The notes: generated by a model from the letters alone, not told the origin. A stretch of 64,000 nucleotides of DNA from Marinobacter arenosus (GCF_019264345.1 NZ_JAHVAO010000001.1:868001-932000), one strand, 5' to 3'. Positions 27,443-37,215 are shown, counted from the first letter of the stretch. Program-made: numbers and translations.

Positions 27443-28261
27443 TTATTCCAGTAGTTCGAAAGGATGGAAGATTGTCGCAAGTCCGGTATCGACAGGCAAA
27501 TCATGGTCGGCAAGGGTACGAACCGGAACCACCCCGAGCACGCTGTTGAGAAGGAACAGACCCTGGCAATCCGGCCCCAGGAGGTCGTCTGTGGTTAGCG
27601 GACGTTCCTCTACCTTCTCCCCGCGCTCCCGCAAGCGCTCCAACAACCATTCGCGCAGGATGCCCGATACCGCCAGGGTCGCACTGGCCGGCGTTACCCA
27701 TCCATCCCGGACCTTGACCAGCAGATTGGTCCTGGTGCCCTCCACCAGATGACCCGCACTGTTTGACATGATGACCTCAAACAGCCCCGAATCCAGCTCC
27801 CGTGCCGCCATAACCTGCTCCAGCCGGTTCAGGGACTTGATACCGGCAAACAGGGGATTCACCGTCAGCGGAACCCGGGAAAAGTCTACGATGACGCCGG
27901 CGGGATCCGGTTCGGGCGGGAGCGGAGCCGCGGAGACCAGCAAGTTGGGTACCGAGGCGGCATCCGGGCGATAGCCACGTCCACCGGCGCCCCGGGTCAG
28001 GGTCAGCTTGAGAACCCAGCCTGCATCGTCGGAAACAAGGGATAACCGGTCCGCAGCCTGGGCACAGACCGTCGTCAGCTCGCCTCGCGATATAGTGATT
28101 CCCAGCCGCGCCGCATCGCGAACCATCCGGTTGATGTGCCGCGACAGCAGGACACCCTGCCGTCCTTCCATGCGGATGGTTTCGAACAGACCATCGCCGT
28201 AGGCAAGCCCACGGTCATTGGCCGGGAGGCCACCCTCGTTCGCCCAGAACAGGTTGAGCAT
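27443..28261 (-). CDS. pabC: aminodeoxychorismate lyase
   Basis: PLP enzyme of folate synthesis that converts 4-amino-4-deoxychorismate to p-aminobenzoate and pyruvate. It has 272 residues and the fold-type IV pattern: GDGLFETIRM near residue 23, the PLP Lys in FAGIKSLNRLEQVMA near residue 142, VEGTRTNLLV, and LLNSVLGVVPV. It sits 8 bases after the fabF stop and before mltG, the same order as E. coli and Pseudomonas. Branched-chain aminotransferases share the fold, but the small size and context favour PabC. Confidence 0.94.
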   Translation of the reverse strand: MLNLFWANEGGLPANDRGLAYGDGLFETIRMEGRQGVLLSRHINRMVRDAARLGITISRGELTTVCAQAADRLSLVSDDAGWVLKLTLTRGAGGRGYRPDAASVPNLLVSAAPLPPEPDPAGVIVDFSRVPLTVNPLFAGIKSLNRLEQVMAARELDSGLFEVIMSNSAGHLVEGTRTNLLVKVRDGWVTPASATLAVSGILREWLLERLRERGEKVEERPLTTDDLLGPDCQGLFLLNSVLGVVPVRTLADHDLPVDTGLATIFHPFELLE

Positions 28262-28269
28262 AGGTGTGC

Positions 28270-29517
28270 TCAGCCCTCGTAACGGCGGAAGATCAGGGTC
28301 CCGTTGGTGCCACCGAAACCGAAGGAGTTGGAGAGTGCCACGCGCACATCAGCCTGGCGGCTGCTGTTGGCGACAAAATCCAGGTCACAGCCTTCGTCGG
28401 CATTGTCCAGGTTGATGGTCGGCGGTAACAGCCCGTCGCGGAGGGCCAGCACGGAGAAAATGCCCTCGACCGCACCGGCAGCGCCGAGCAGGTGCCCCGT
28501 CATGGATTTGGTGCTGCTCATGGCCAGTTTCCCGGCATGATCGCCAAATACGCTCTTCACAGCAGCCACCTCCGCCACGTCACCCACCAGGGTGGACGTG
28601 CCGTGGGCATTGATGTAGTCAATCTCGTCGGGATTGATGCCGGCATCACGAATCGCATTCTGCATGGACCGCGCCGCACCTTCCCCACTCTCTGGCGGCG
28701 CGGTTATGTGATGGGCATCGTCGCTCATGCCGAAACCGATGACCTCTCCGTAGATGGTCGCGCCGCGCTTCTGGGCATGCTCCAGCTCTTCCAGAACCAC
28801 CACACCGGCGCCATCGCTCAATACGAACCCATCGCGGTCGCGGTCCCAGGGACGGCTGGCTTTTTCCGGCTCGTCATTGCGCGTGGACAGGGCGCGGGCC
28901 GCAGAAAACGCAGCAATGCCCGTGCGCGTGGTCGCCATTTCGGATCCGCCCGCAAGCATGACATCGGCATCGCCATAGGCAATGGTGCGTGCCGCATAGC
29001 CGATGTTGTGAGTGCCCGTGGTGCAGGCCGTAACAATGGCGATGTTGGGACCCCGGTAGCCGAACCGGATAGCCGCGTTCCCGGAGATCATGTTAATGAC
29101 TGACGCGGGCACGAAGAACGGCGACACCTTGCGGGGGCCGGACTTGTCCATGGTCAGGACATTCTTCTCAATGTATTCCAGGCCACCGATTCCGGAGCCT
29201 ATGGCAATGCCGGCGCGGTCCCTGTCGAGCTCGGCGTAGTCAGCCAGTCCACTGTCATCGACCGCCTGCTGGGCGGCAATCAGACCGTAATGAATGAAAG
29301 CGTCCAGCTTTCGGGCGTCCTTGGTGGACAGCCACGGCTCAAGGTCCAGATCCTTGATGGCCCCGCCAATTCGGGTGTTGTACCCGGTCGTATCAAAACG
29401 CTCGATCATGCCGATACCACTGCGACCGTCGCGAACGCCTTCCCAGGAACTTTGTACGTCGTTGCCCAGAGGAGACAACATGCCCATGCCTGTGATGACA
29501 ACCCGTCGTTTGCTCAT
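28270..29517 (-). CDS. fabF: beta-ketoacyl-ACP synthase II
   Basis: Condensing enzyme extending acyl-ACP in type II fatty-acid synthesis. Active-site Cys in [14 protein letters not shown] (about residue 165), His in [11 protein letters not shown] (about 305) and [12 protein letters not shown] (about 342), plus the conserved Lys in SSTKSMTGH. It has 415 residues. The frame is open to 29529, but ATG 29517 ([10 protein letters not shown]) has AAAGGGG upstream and fits the family. It follows acpP after a terminator-like hairpin and starts the pabC-mltG-tmk segment. Confidence 0.96.
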   Translation of the reverse strand: MSKRRVVITGMGMLSPLGNDVQSSWEGVRDGRSGIGMIERFDTTGYNTRIGGAIKDLDLEPWLSTKDARKLDAFIHYGLIAAQQAVDDSGLADYAELDRDRAGIAIGSGIGGLEYIEKNVLTMDKSGPRKVSPFFVPASVINMISGNAAIRFGYRGPNIAIVTACTTGTHNIGYAARTIAYGDADVMLAGGSEMATTRTGIAAFSAARALSTRNDEPEKASRPWDRDRDGFVLSDGAGVVVLEELEHAQKRGATIYGEVIGFGMSDDAHHITAPPESGEGAARSMQNAIRDAGINPDEIDYINAHGTSTLVGDVAEVAAVKSVFGDHAGKLAMSSTKSMTGHLLGAAGAVEGIFSVLALRDGLLPPTINLDNADEGCDLDFVANSSRQADVRVALSNSFGFGGTNGTLIFRRYEG

Positions 29518-29583
29518 AACCCCTTTCACCTGAATCTAGTCTGAGTGCATCCGTTCACCGATTGAACCCGAATGACAGCCAAT

Positions 29584-29624
29584 AAAAAAGCCGTCCTTAG
29601 TTTGGTCACAAGGACGGCTTCTTG
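29584..29624 (-). terminator. terminator or attenuator between acpP and fabF
   Basis: AAGCCGTCCTT/AAGGACGGCTT arms. On the minus strand the stem is followed by a T run (complement of the A run at 29584-29590). It lies just after the acpP stop and before fabF, and can explain very high acpP message relative to fabF. Confidence 0.8.
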
Positions 29625-29648
29625 CCTGGCTTTTATAACTGCAGAGTA

Positions 29649-29882
29649 TCAGGTGTGCGCGACGATGTAGTCAATCGCATCCTGAACACTGGCCAGCTTC
29701 TCGGCTTCTTCATCAGGAATCTCGGTTTCGAATTCCTCTTCCAGGGCCATAACCAGCTCAACGGTGTCCAGTGAGTCAGCGCCAAGATCCTCTACAAAAG
29801 AAGATGTGTTCTGAACTTCGGACTCTTTAACGCCCAACTGTTCACAAACGATCTTCTTAACGCGCTCTTCAACTGTACTCAT
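29649..29882 (-). CDS. acpP: acyl carrier protein
   Basis: Small acidic carrier of fatty-acid intermediates, 77 residues starting [10 protein letters not shown]. The phosphopantetheine Ser is in [12 protein letters not shown] (Ser 37). The frame is open further upstream, but ATG 29882 is chosen because GAGGAAA precedes it closely and ACPs begin here. It ends DYIVAHT, slightly shorter than the QA-terminated E. coli form. It is located between fabG and fabF in the standard order. Confidence 0.98.
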   Translation of the reverse strand: MSTVEERVKKIVCEQLGVKESEVQNTSSFVEDLGADSLDTVELVMALEEEFETEIPDEEAEKLASVQDAIDYIVAHT

Positions 29883-30015
29883 AATTTCCTCACTTTGTGT
29901 GTCAACCAAGCAACTGTAGTGCTGCCAGTTTAGATTAAACCCTACCTGCAAACAAGCAGGGATTCGGTTAAACATGTTGTGCGACAAGGGGTTGCGCGCA
30001 CGCAACTCCCGACGC

Positions 30016-30759
30016 TTATCCCATGTACATTCCGCCGTTGACGTGAATGGTCTCACCAGTCACGTACCCGGCTGCGTCCGACGCCAGGAAAGCGACCACG
30101 GCTGCAACTTCTTCCGGCTCACCCAGACGACCCGCAGGTATGATTTCCAGCATAGCCTCACGCTGCTTGTCGTCCAGTTTTTTTGTCATATCCGTGTCGA
30201 TAAACCCGGGTGCGACGCAGTTTGCGGTGATGCCCCGGTTCGACATTTCCTTGGCCAGGCTGCGCGTAAAGCCTTCGACGCCAGCCTTGGCCGCGCAGTA
30301 ATTGGCCTGCCCCGGATTGCCCATACCGGCAACCACGGAACTGATGTTGATGATCCGGCCCCACTTCGCCTTGGCCATGCCCCGAAGCACGGCTTTGCTG
30401 GTGCGGTAGACGCTCGACAGATTGGTTTCCAGAACCGAGGACCAGTCATCGTCTTTCAGACGCATCAACAGGTTATCCCGGGTAATGCCGGCATTATTGA
30501 CGAGCACCTGCGGTGCACCGGACTTCTCCGCTATCGCCTTCAGGCCGGCATCGATGCTCTCGGGATCCGCCACGTTCATGACGATACCGTAGCCTTTCAG
30601 ACCAGCGGATTTGAGATCGTTTGAAATGGATTCTGCACCCTCGGCACTGGTGGCCGTGCCTACCACTTCAGCGCCCTGCTCTGCCAGTGCCCGGGCAATC
30701 GCTTTACCAATGCCACGGGTTGCACCGGTCACCAGTGCGGTTTTGCCTTCCAGAGACAT
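30016..30759 (-). CDS. fabG: 3-oxoacyl-ACP reductase
   Basis: NADPH-dependent reductase of fatty-acid elongation, 247 residues, classical SDR fold. [12 protein letters not shown] cofactor motif near residue 12, NNAG near 88, and the Ser-Tyr-Lys site ([24 protein letters not shown], Tyr near 153, Lys near 157). GGAG lies 7 bases before the ATG. It is 16 bases downstream of fabD and upstream of acpP in one operon. Confidence 0.97.
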   Translation of the reverse strand: MSLEGKTALVTGATRGIGKAIARALAEQGAEVVGTATSAEGAESISNDLKSAGLKGYGIVMNVADPESIDAGLKAIAEKSGAPQVLVNNAGITRDNLLMRLKDDDWSSVLETNLSSVYRTSKAVLRGMAKAKWGRIINISSVVAGMGNPGQANYCAAKAGVEGFTRSLAKEMSNRGITANCVAPGFIDTDMTKKLDDKQREAMLEIIPAGRLGEPEEVAAVVAFLASDAAGYVTGETIHVNGGMYMG

Positions 30760-30775
30760 GAATAACTCCCTTTCG

Positions 30776-31720
30776 TTATGACTGACCGAATGCGTCCAGC
30801 GCTTTTGCCAGAGAATCCGGGTCTTCGATACCGTGAACCGTCAGCCCGCGATCAATACGCTTGACCAGACCGGCCAGTACCTTGCCGGCGCCACATTCAA
30901 CAGCCACTTCAACGCCGTTGTTGACCAGCGTCCGCACCGAATCCGTCCAAAGAACCGGCGAATAGAGCTGCTTCAGCAAATTGGCCTTGAGTGTATCGGA
31001 ATTGGTCTCGGCAGCGGCGTTAACATTTTGTATAACCGGTATGACAGCGTCATTAAATCGCACGTCCTCGAGCGCCTCTGCCAACTCTTCGGCGGCGCCT
31101 TTCATCAGCGCGCAGTGGGACGGCACACTGACGGGAAGGGGCATCGCCTTGCGCGCGCCCTTTTCCTTGCATGCCTCGATAGCCCGCTCGACAGCGGCAG
31201 CGGAGCCGGCGATAACAACCTGTCCCGGCGCGTTGAAATTGACCGCGGCAACCACGTCACCCTGAGCCGCGCTCTCGCATGCTGCCACCACGTCCTCGTC
31301 CTCAAGACCGAGAATCGCCGCCATTTTGCCCTCGCCAGCCGGGACCGCTTCCTGCATCAACTCGCCACGCAGGCGAACCAGCTTGACGGCCTCGACGAAA
31401 TCCAGGCTCTCAGACGCCACCAGCGCACTGTACTCACCGAGACTGTGGCCCGCCACGAAATCGGGACGACAGCCACCGCCACCGGCAACCAGCCAATGCC
31501 GCCACAAAGCAACACTCGCGGTCAACAGCGCAGGCTGAGTCACTGTCGTCTGATTCAGGTCTTCGGCAGGACCTGTCTGGCAGAGCTGCCAGAGATCGTA
31601 CCCGAGCACGTTGGACGCCTCGGCGAAGGTTCTGTTGATGATGGGCCACGCCTCTGCCGCTGCTGAAAGCATGCCGACAGACTGGGACCCTTGACCGGGA
31701 AAAATAAAGGCTGATTTCAT
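30776..31720 (-). CDS. fabD: malonyl-CoA:ACP transacylase
   Basis: Transfers malonyl from CoA to ACP. FPGQGSQSVGM at the N-terminus, the nucleophile Ser in VAGHSLGEYSALV (about residue 94), and the conserved His in SVPSHCALM (about 202). Length 314. It follows plsX with a 112-base gap, and no fabH lies between them, unlike in E. coli. The ribosome site is weak. Confidence 0.97.
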   Translation of the reverse strand: MKSAFIFPGQGSQSVGMLSAAAEAWPIINRTFAEASNVLGYDLWQLCQTGPAEDLNQTTVTQPALLTASVALWRHWLVAGGGGCRPDFVAGHSLGEYSALVASESLDFVEAVKLVRLRGELMQEAVPAGEGKMAAILGLEDEDVVAACESAAQGDVVAAVNFNAPGQVVIAGSAAAVERAIEACKEKGARKAMPLPVSVPSHCALMKGAAEELAEALEDVRFNDAVIPVIQNVNAAAETNSDTLKANLLKQLYSPVLWTDSVRTLVNNGVEVAVECGAGKVLAGLVKRIDRGLTVHGIEDPDSLAKALDAFGQS

Positions 31721-31832
31721 AAACAGGATCTTAACGTCATTGAGGGGTTACGGGAGATTAGCCAATAGTACAAGTTAGGCCAATTATCCGCGAATGAATG
31801 ACAAAAACAGGACCGACTTTAGTCTCAGGCAG

Positions 31833-32852
31833 TTACAGCATGAGATCGTCGAGGCGCTCGTTGATGCGGCGGGGCACTTCGAGCTCGACCTCCCGCACAG
31901 CCTGGCGGATTGCAGCCAACATGGCACGCTCATTGGCGTTGCCGTGACTCTTGATGACAACACCTTGCAGTCCGAGCAGGCTGGCACCGTTATGGCGGGA
32001 GGGGTCCATCAAACGCAGAAGCCGGCCGATGATAGGCCGGGCCATCAGGCCGACGATTCGCCCGTACAGCGTGCGGGTAAAGGCCTGTTCCATGAGCTCG
32101 ATCAGCAGACCGGCGACACCCTCGCCGGTTTTCAGGGCGATGTTGCCCACGAAACCGTCGCAGACCACCACGTCCGCCACGTCCCGAAACAGGTCACTGC
32201 CTTCCACGTAACCGATGTAATTGATGGTGTCACACTGGGCAAGCATGTGGGACGCAAGACGCACCTGCTCATTGCCTTTGATTTCTTCCTCGCCAACGTT
32301 CAGCAACGCTACGCGTGGCTCAGACTGGCGCGACATGGCCGACGCCATCAGCGACCCCATCAGGGCATACTGATAAAGGTTTTCAGCCGTGGAATCGACA
32401 TTCGCTCCGAGATCCAGGACATGACACCGACCACGAAGTGATGGGATGAGTTTGGAGATGGCCGGGCGCTCGATTCCCGGATACATGCGGATAATGGATC
32501 GACCAAACGCCATCAGAGCGCCGGTATTTCCGGCACTCACACAGCCCTGCGCCTCACCATCCCGGACCAGGCCAAGGGCAATGGCCATGGACGAGTTTTT
32601 CTTGTGGCGAAGCGCGTGGGACGGGCGTTCGTTCATCCGGACGACATCCGCCGCCTCAACGATGCGGATACGCGCATGCCCCTCACGCAACAAAGCCTCG
32701 AGTTCGCTCCGTATTCCTACCAGAACGATACTCAAGGCTTCGTTTTCGCGCACCGCATCAAGCGCCGCAGAAACCACTATCGCGGCACCGCGGTCACCGC
32801 TCATGGCGTCAATCGCAATGGTAACCGGGTTTACCGTTTCTCCATCCGACAC
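31833..32852 (-). CDS. plsX: phosphate acyltransferase PlsX
   Basis: Makes acyl-phosphate from acyl-ACP for phosphatidic-acid synthesis; a soluble protein peripheral to the membrane. It has 339 residues. AIDAMSGDRG near residue 13 and GNTGALMAFG near residue 107 are typical. It starts at GTG 32852 (cac on the plus strand). It lies 25 bases downstream of rpmF, as in most gammaproteobacteria. Confidence 0.96.
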   Translation of the reverse strand: MSDGETVNPVTIAIDAMSGDRGAAIVVSAALDAVRENEALSIVLVGIRSELEALLREGHARIRIVEAADVVRMNERPSHALRHKKNSSMAIALGLVRDGEAQGCVSAGNTGALMAFGRSIIRMYPGIERPAISKLIPSLRGRCHVLDLGANVDSTAENLYQYALMGSLMASAMSRQSEPRVALLNVGEEEIKGNEQVRLASHMLAQCDTINYIGYVEGSDLFRDVADVVVCDGFVGNIALKTGEGVAGLLIELMEQAFTRTLYGRIVGLMARPIIGRLLRLMDPSRHNGASLLGLQGVVIKSHGNANERAMLAAIRQAVREVELEVPRRINERLDDLML

Positions 32853-32877
32853 TGGGCGGCGCCTTTATGCTGAAAGC

Positions 32878-33057
32878 TTACTCGTCGCGAGCTTCGATTA
32901 CCTGCTTGCCGCGGTAGAAACCATCCGGGGAGACGTGGTGGCGACGATGAACTTCGCCGGTGGTCGCGTCGGTGGACAGAGCGGCAGCGCTCAGGGCGTC
33001 GTGGGAACGACGCATGCCACGCTTGGAACGGGTCTTACGGTTTTGCTGTACAGCCAT
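32878..33057 (-). CDS. rpmF: 50S ribosomal protein L32
   Basis: Small basic ribosomal protein, 59 residues: it begins [20 protein letters not shown] and ends [10 protein letters not shown]. It has no zinc-binding Cys pairs, so it is the C-minus form, as in E. coli. It follows yceD after about 80 bases and precedes plsX, the conserved yceD-rpmF-plsX order. Confidence 0.98.
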   Translation of the reverse strand: MAVQQNRKTRSKRGMRRSHDALSAAALSTDATTGEVHRRHHVSPDGFYRGKQVIEARDE

Positions 33058-33137
33058 GATTATGCTCCTGACCTGTTAACGTAAATAGAACGTGTGTTCG
33101 TTGTATGGCGCCGGCTCCCGATAGAGCCCGCACCTGC

Positions 33138-33692
33138 TTAATGTTTCGTTTTCTTGAGATCCGCCAGCACGCTGAAGGGATTCTCTTTTCGCGGCCCCTC
33201 CGGCTGCGCGGGCGACCCATCAGGCTCATAAGCCTCAAGATCTTCCCGGGCCGGACACTCGTTCCGGTCGTGCAGCGGGAATGCCGGCAGTACCAGCAAC
33301 AGCTCGTCCTCCACCATCGACCAGAGATCCGCGCTGAACTCATCGGTCAGAAACGGCTCCAGATCTTTCGGCAACTGCTGAGCCTGCTCATCGCTGGTCA
33401 CCAGCCCCAGCGTGAACCGGGATTCCAGCGTTGTCTGCATGGCGTTCATGCAACGCTGGCACTCCAGACTAACCGGAGCTTCGAGCTCACCCGAGACAAT
33501 CCGCCGGCGCTCGGCATCCATGTAAAAGGATAGCCTGACACTGCACACGGCACCTTCATCAACACCCAGAACCGCTTCCCGGAAACGAGACAACCCACTG
33601 AGGGGGATCTCTCCCTCCAGCGTGCTGTTGTGTTCCGCCAATCGGTACGGATCGACAGACTTGGGCAACTCGGCGTGCGGAGCTTTTGACAT
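33138..33692 (-). CDS. yceD: YceD/DUF177 protein (23S rRNA accumulation protein)
   Basis: 184 residues. DUF177 proteins precede rpmF almost everywhere and are needed for normal 23S rRNA levels. Visible hallmarks are the central CQRCMNAM motif (about residues 79-86) and an acidic middle (DLEPFLTDEF). It is the first gene of the fatty-acid operon. Its start codon is only 9 bases after a near-perfect -10 box and has no Shine-Dalgarno sequence, so its own message may be leaderless. No other plausible start lies nearby. Confidence 0.92.
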   Translation of the reverse strand: MSKAPHAELPKSVDPYRLAEHNSTLEGEIPLSGLSRFREAVLGVDEGAVCSVRLSFYMDAERRRIVSGELEAPVSLECQRCMNAMQTTLESRFTLGLVTSDEQAQQLPKDLEPFLTDEFSADLWSMVEDELLLVLPAFPLHDRNECPAREDLEAYEPDGSPAQPEGPRKENPFSVLADLKKTKH

Positions 33693-33701
33693 AGGCGCGC
33701 A

Positions 33702-33730
33702 ATTTTAGGGGCGCGGCCCGCCGGTGTCAA
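33702..33730 (-). promoter_or_regulatory. strong promoter of yceD-rpmF-plsX-fab operon
   Basis: On the minus strand TTGACA (33730-33725), a 17-base GC-rich spacer, and TAAAAT (33707-33702). The -10 ends 9 bases before the yceD ATG, so transcription should start within a few bases of the start codon. Confidence 0.7.
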
Positions 33731-33829
33731 AGACTTCGTTGTCTTTTAGCCGGGGTTTGGGCGTAGGTAGGTGTATTTTACGATAAGCTGGACCCTGCAA
33801 CAGTCACGCAACCGAAAAGGAATTTCCCG

Positions 33830-34426
33830 ATGAACTTCCCTCCCCTGCTACTGGCCTCGTCATCGCCCTACCGCCGCGAACTCATGAAAAGGCTTGGCCT
33901 GAGATTTGAGACTGCAAGCCCCGACATTGACGAAACCCCGGAACCGGGTGAAACCGCAGACCAACTCGCCACCCGGCTGTCAGAGGCCAAGGCCCGTGCC
34001 CTGGCGGCAACCTACCCGGGGTACTGGATTATCGGCTCCGACCAGGTCGCCTGCCTACCAAACGGCACCCTACTCCATAAACCGGGGAATCACGAGGCGG
34101 CGATTCGCCAGCTGAGCCAGAGCAGCGGCCACGAGGTGCTGTTCATGACCGGCCTGACCCTACTGGACGCCGACTCCGGACACCTGCAGAACCACTGTGA
34201 ACCGTTCACCGTGCACTTCAGGGACCTGGCATTCGCGGAAATTGACGCCTACCTTCGCCGAGAGCAACCCTACGATTGCGCCGGCAGCTTCCGCATGGAA
34301 GGCCTCGGCGTCACCCTGTTCAGCCGCATGGAAGGGCGCGACCCGAACAGCCTGATTGGCCTTCCCCTGATCGCACTGAACGACATGCTGCGACATTGGG
34401 GGAGAAACCCGTTACTGGAAATCTGA
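33830..34426 (+). CDS. yceF: Maf-family nucleotide pyrophosphatase (YceF-like, m7GTP)
   Basis: House-cleaning pyrophosphatase of 198 residues. The N-terminal LLLASSSPYRRELMKRLGL (about 5-23) and the GSDQVACL and KPGNHEAA segments are the Maf signature. The Pro-rich PDIDETPEPGE motif and the absence of a dTTP-type signature suit the YceF m7GTP subfamily, which in proteobacteria sits beside yceD, sppA and rluC, as here. Ribosome site AAGGAA. It is divergent from yceD and convergent with sppA. Confidence 0.92.
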   Translation: MNFPPLLLASSSPYRRELMKRLGLRFETASPDIDETPEPGETADQLATRLSEAKARALAATYPGYWIIGSDQVACLPNGTLLHKPGNHEAAIRQLSQSSGHEVLFMTGLTLLDADSGHLQNHCEPFTVHFRDLAFAEIDAYLRREQPYDCAGSFRMEGLGVTLFSRMEGRDPNSLIGLPLIALNDMLRHWGRNPLLEI

Positions 34427-34449
34427 GCCGCTTTCCAGAAAAAACCGCT

Positions 34450-35475
34450 TCAACGGAGCTCCAGACGGGACTCAAGTAAGTGCCCGGCAAACCCCTCGCC
34501 AAACGCAACACCGAGCTGATCGACGAGATCCTGCAAGGGCGACTTGCGGCGACTGTAGTCCACCAGGTCTTCGTGGCCGACAAGCTGGCGGGCCACCCAG
34601 GAGGCGCTACCCAGGCCATCTACCAGACCCAGCTCCACCGCCTGCTCACCGCTCCAGACCAGGCCGCTGAACAAGCGATCGTCATCCGCAAGGCGATCAC
34701 CACGCCCCGCCTTGACCGCCTCAATGAACTGCTTGTGGGTATTTTCCAGAACCCCCTGCCAGAAAGCCACTTCCTCATCCTGCTCCGGTGAGAATGGGTC
34801 CAGGAACGCCTTGTTCTCACCGGCGGTGTAGAGCCGGCGATCCACGCCCACTTTCTCCATAACTCCCGTGAAACCAAACCCGCCAGCTACGACACCGATG
34901 GAACCGACCAGGCTGGCGCGGTTGGCATAGATCTCATCAGCCGCAGACGCAATGTAGTAGGCGCCGGACGCCCCGATGTCCGAAATGACCGCATACACCT
35001 TCTTGTCGGGGTATTCCTCCCTCAGGCGCTTGATCTCATCATAGACATAACCCGACTGCACCGGACTTCCGCCGGGACTGTTGATGCGCAGAACCACAGC
35101 CGCGGCATTCTTTTCTTCAAACGCGGCGCGCAGCGCGCCCACAATGTTGTCAGCGCTGGCCAGCTCGTCGGACGCAATGGGTCCATTCACTTCGACCAAC
35201 GCCGTATGTTTGCCCGTCGCCGCATCGATGGTGTCCCCGAGGGGCAACTGGAACATGACCAACAAGGCAATCAGGTAACCAAAAGTCAGGAACTTGAAGA
35301 AGATACCCCAGCGCCGGCTACGACGCTGCTCGGCCTGGAGCGACATCACCAGCTTTTCAATCAACTTCCAGTCCCGGCCGCTTTCCGGCGGCAGATTCGG
35401 CCCCTTTCGGCCGGCCTGCGGCGCAACGGGCTCGTCACCCCACTCGGGTGTTTTATCGGAATCCCAGTCAGTCAT
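34450..35475 (-). CDS. sppA: signal peptide peptidase SppA (S49, short form)
   Basis: Inner-membrane protease that degrades cleaved signal peptides. One membrane segment lies near residues 56-74 (FFKFLTFGYLIALLVMFQL). The periplasmic domain has RINSPGGSPVQSG and the nucleophile Ser in DIGASGAYYIAS (about residue 166), with the general-base Lys in SLVGSIGVV...EKVGVDRRLYTAGENKAFL (about 223). The 341 residues match the single-domain SppA of Pseudomonas rather than the 618-residue E. coli form. ATG 35475 is preferred to GTG 35481 by spacing from AGGA. Confidence 0.93.
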   Translation of the reverse strand: MTDWDSDKTPEWGDEPVAPQAGRKGPNLPPESGRDWKLIEKLVMSLQAEQRRSRRWGIFFKFLTFGYLIALLVMFQLPLGDTIDAATGKHTALVEVNGPIASDELASADNIVGALRAAFEEKNAAAVVLRINSPGGSPVQSGYVYDEIKRLREEYPDKKVYAVISDIGASGAYYIASAADEIYANRASLVGSIGVVAGGFGFTGVMEKVGVDRRLYTAGENKAFLDPFSPEQDEEVAFWQGVLENTHKQFIEAVKAGRGDRLADDDRLFSGLVWSGEQAVELGLVDGLGSASWVARQLVGHEDLVDYSRRKSPLQDLVDQLGVAFGEGFAGHLLESRLELR

Positions 35476-35512
35476 GCACACATCCTGTCAGCAGCATTAT
35501 TTTGGTTAAGCG

Positions 35513-36160
35513 TCAGAGACCCAGCACCCGGCGCAGGTCGGCCACGTTGTCGACGATGGCGTGCGGCGAATAGTCCTCGAGGACGTCACGCTTGTGCACC
35601 CCCCATTCAACCCCGATCGACGGCATGCCCAGTCGTTGCGCCATATCAAGATCATACCGGGTGTCGCCGATCATGACGGCGTCCGCCGGTTCGATGCCGT
35701 AAAATCGGACAATCTCCTCGAGCATGGTGGGGTCGGGCTTGGATCGGGTTTCATCCGCACACCGGGTAATATCAAAATGCGCTCCCAGACCGCTGGACGC
35801 CAGGGCCATATCAAGGCCGCGCCGGCTTTTGCCCGTGGCGACCGAACAGCCACGACCCGAGCCTCGAAGATCGGCGACAACGTCCGCCATACCGTCAAAA
35901 ACATTCTGGGGCGTCGTCACCTTGCTGAAGAAATATCGGCCATACCCTTCCCGAATGGCGTTCATTTCCTCGCGACTGATTCCCGGATAGAGCTTTTCTA
36001 ACGCCTCCACCATTCCAAGCCCGATAATATCCCGGTAGGCCTCCCTCTCGAGCTGAGGATACCCCAGATCGGTAGCGGCCTGATGCAGACTGTCAGCAAT
36101 GTGTTCGACGGAATCCACGAGAGTCCCGTCCCAATCAAAAATAACGACTTTGACCTTCAT
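35513..36160 (-). CDS. HAD-superfamily phosphatase (phosphoglycolate-phosphatase-like)
   Basis: 215-residue cytosolic haloacid-dehalogenase phosphatase. Motif I is FDWDGTLVDS (nucleophile Asp near residue 9), motif II Thr in SVATGKSRRG, motif III Lys in RSKPDPTML, and motif IV in MIGDTRYDLDMA. A helical cap domain lies between motifs I and II, as in Gph-like enzymes. It sits directly against rluC (TAAATG junction) and before sppA, as in Pseudomonas. The substrate is unknown. Confidence 0.9.
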   Translation of the reverse strand: MKVKVVIFDWDGTLVDSVEHIADSLHQAATDLGYPQLEREAYRDIIGLGMVEALEKLYPGISREEMNAIREGYGRYFFSKVTTPQNVFDGMADVVADLRGSGRGCSVATGKSRRGLDMALASSGLGAHFDITRCADETRSKPDPTMLEEIVRFYGIEPADAVMIGDTRYDLDMAQRLGMPSIGVEWGVHKRDVLEDYSPHAIVDNVADLRRVLGL

Positions 36161-37186
36161 TTATCGATTCCTGTTACGCGCTTCGAGCTTTTTGAGCACG
36201 TCGTTGAATGCATCGTCGTAGGGCGCTTCCAGGCGCATCGCCTCTCCGCTTACTGGCAGGGCAAACTCGAGCGCGCGGGCGTGAAGCATGAGCCGCTGCC
36301 CGCCGATCGTACGGAACGCTTTCAGGCTCACATCATCCATATACTTGTCGTCACCGGCAATCGGATGACCCGCCCAGGCACAGTGAACCCGGATCTGATG
36401 GGTCCGACCCGTAATCGGCGACGCTTCCACCAGGCTGTAACCCTCATAACGCTCAAGGCACCGGTAGACCGTGAGGGAAGACTTGCCCGCCTCATCCACT
36501 TTTACCCGGCGCTCACCATTCGGCATCTCATAGCGCAGAAGCGGCACATCCACACGACCGACCGAATCCGACCAATGGCCGGCGACCAGCGCATGATAAT
36601 GCTTCCGGATCCGCTTCTGGCGCAGCTCATCCTGAAGGAACCGAAGTGCGGACCGCTTCTTGGCCACCATAACGAGACCTGACGTATCGCGATCGAGCCG
36701 ATGCACCAGCTCAAGGAAACGTGCCTCCGGCCGAGCCGACCGCAACACCTCAATCAGACCAAAACTGAGACCACTGCCTCCATGCACTGCAATGCCCGAC
36801 GGCTTGTTAACCACCAGCATCTGATCATTCTCGAAAACAACCGCGGCCTCCATAACCCCTTGCACCCGACTACCCGGCTCAGCTTGTGCCGGCTTTTCTT
36901 TACGGGTAACGGGCGGAATGCGGACCTGGTCCCCCGATTTGAGCCGGGTATCCGGCTTGACGCGACCCTTGTTAACGCGCACCTCACCCTTACGAACTAC
37001 CCGATAAATGATGCTTTTGGGGACTCCGCGCAGCTGCGCCAGTAGAAAGTTGTCGACCCGCTGCCCTTCGTTGTCCTCGTCGACCGTGACCCACTGGACC
37101 CCCTGACGGACTTCTTTCCGCCCTGCAGACTGCGCTTCGGGCCTCTCGTTCCGGGCGGATTTTCTGGTCGCGGGCTTGCGGGACAT
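36161..37186 (-). CDS. rluC: 23S rRNA pseudouridine synthase RluC
   Basis: Forms pseudouridine at 23S rRNA positions 955, 2504 and 2580 (E. coli numbering). It has 341 residues. The N-terminal Arg/Lys-rich tail is followed by an S4-like domain (QRVDNFLLAQLRGVPKSIIYRVVRKGEVRVN, about 43-73) and the catalytic domain with LVHRLDRDTSGLVMVAK, whose Asp (about residue 166) is catalytic. It is divergent from rne, the classic rluC/rne arrangement. Confidence 0.95.
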   Translation of the reverse strand: MSRKPATRKSARNERPEAQSAGRKEVRQGVQWVTVDEDNEGQRVDNFLLAQLRGVPKSIIYRVVRKGEVRVNKGRVKPDTRLKSGDQVRIPPVTRKEKPAQAEPGSRVQGVMEAAVVFENDQMLVVNKPSGIAVHGGSGLSFGLIEVLRSARPEARFLELVHRLDRDTSGLVMVAKKRSALRFLQDELRQKRIRKHYHALVAGHWSDSVGRVDVPLLRYEMPNGERRVKVDEAGKSSLTVYRCLERYEGYSLVEASPITGRTHQIRVHCAWAGHPIAGDDKYMDDVSLKAFRTIGGQRLMLHARALEFALPVSGEAMRLEAPYDDAFNDVLKKLEARNRNR

Positions 37187-37215
37187 GGAATTCCTTATTG
37201 GACGTGTGTACGGGA

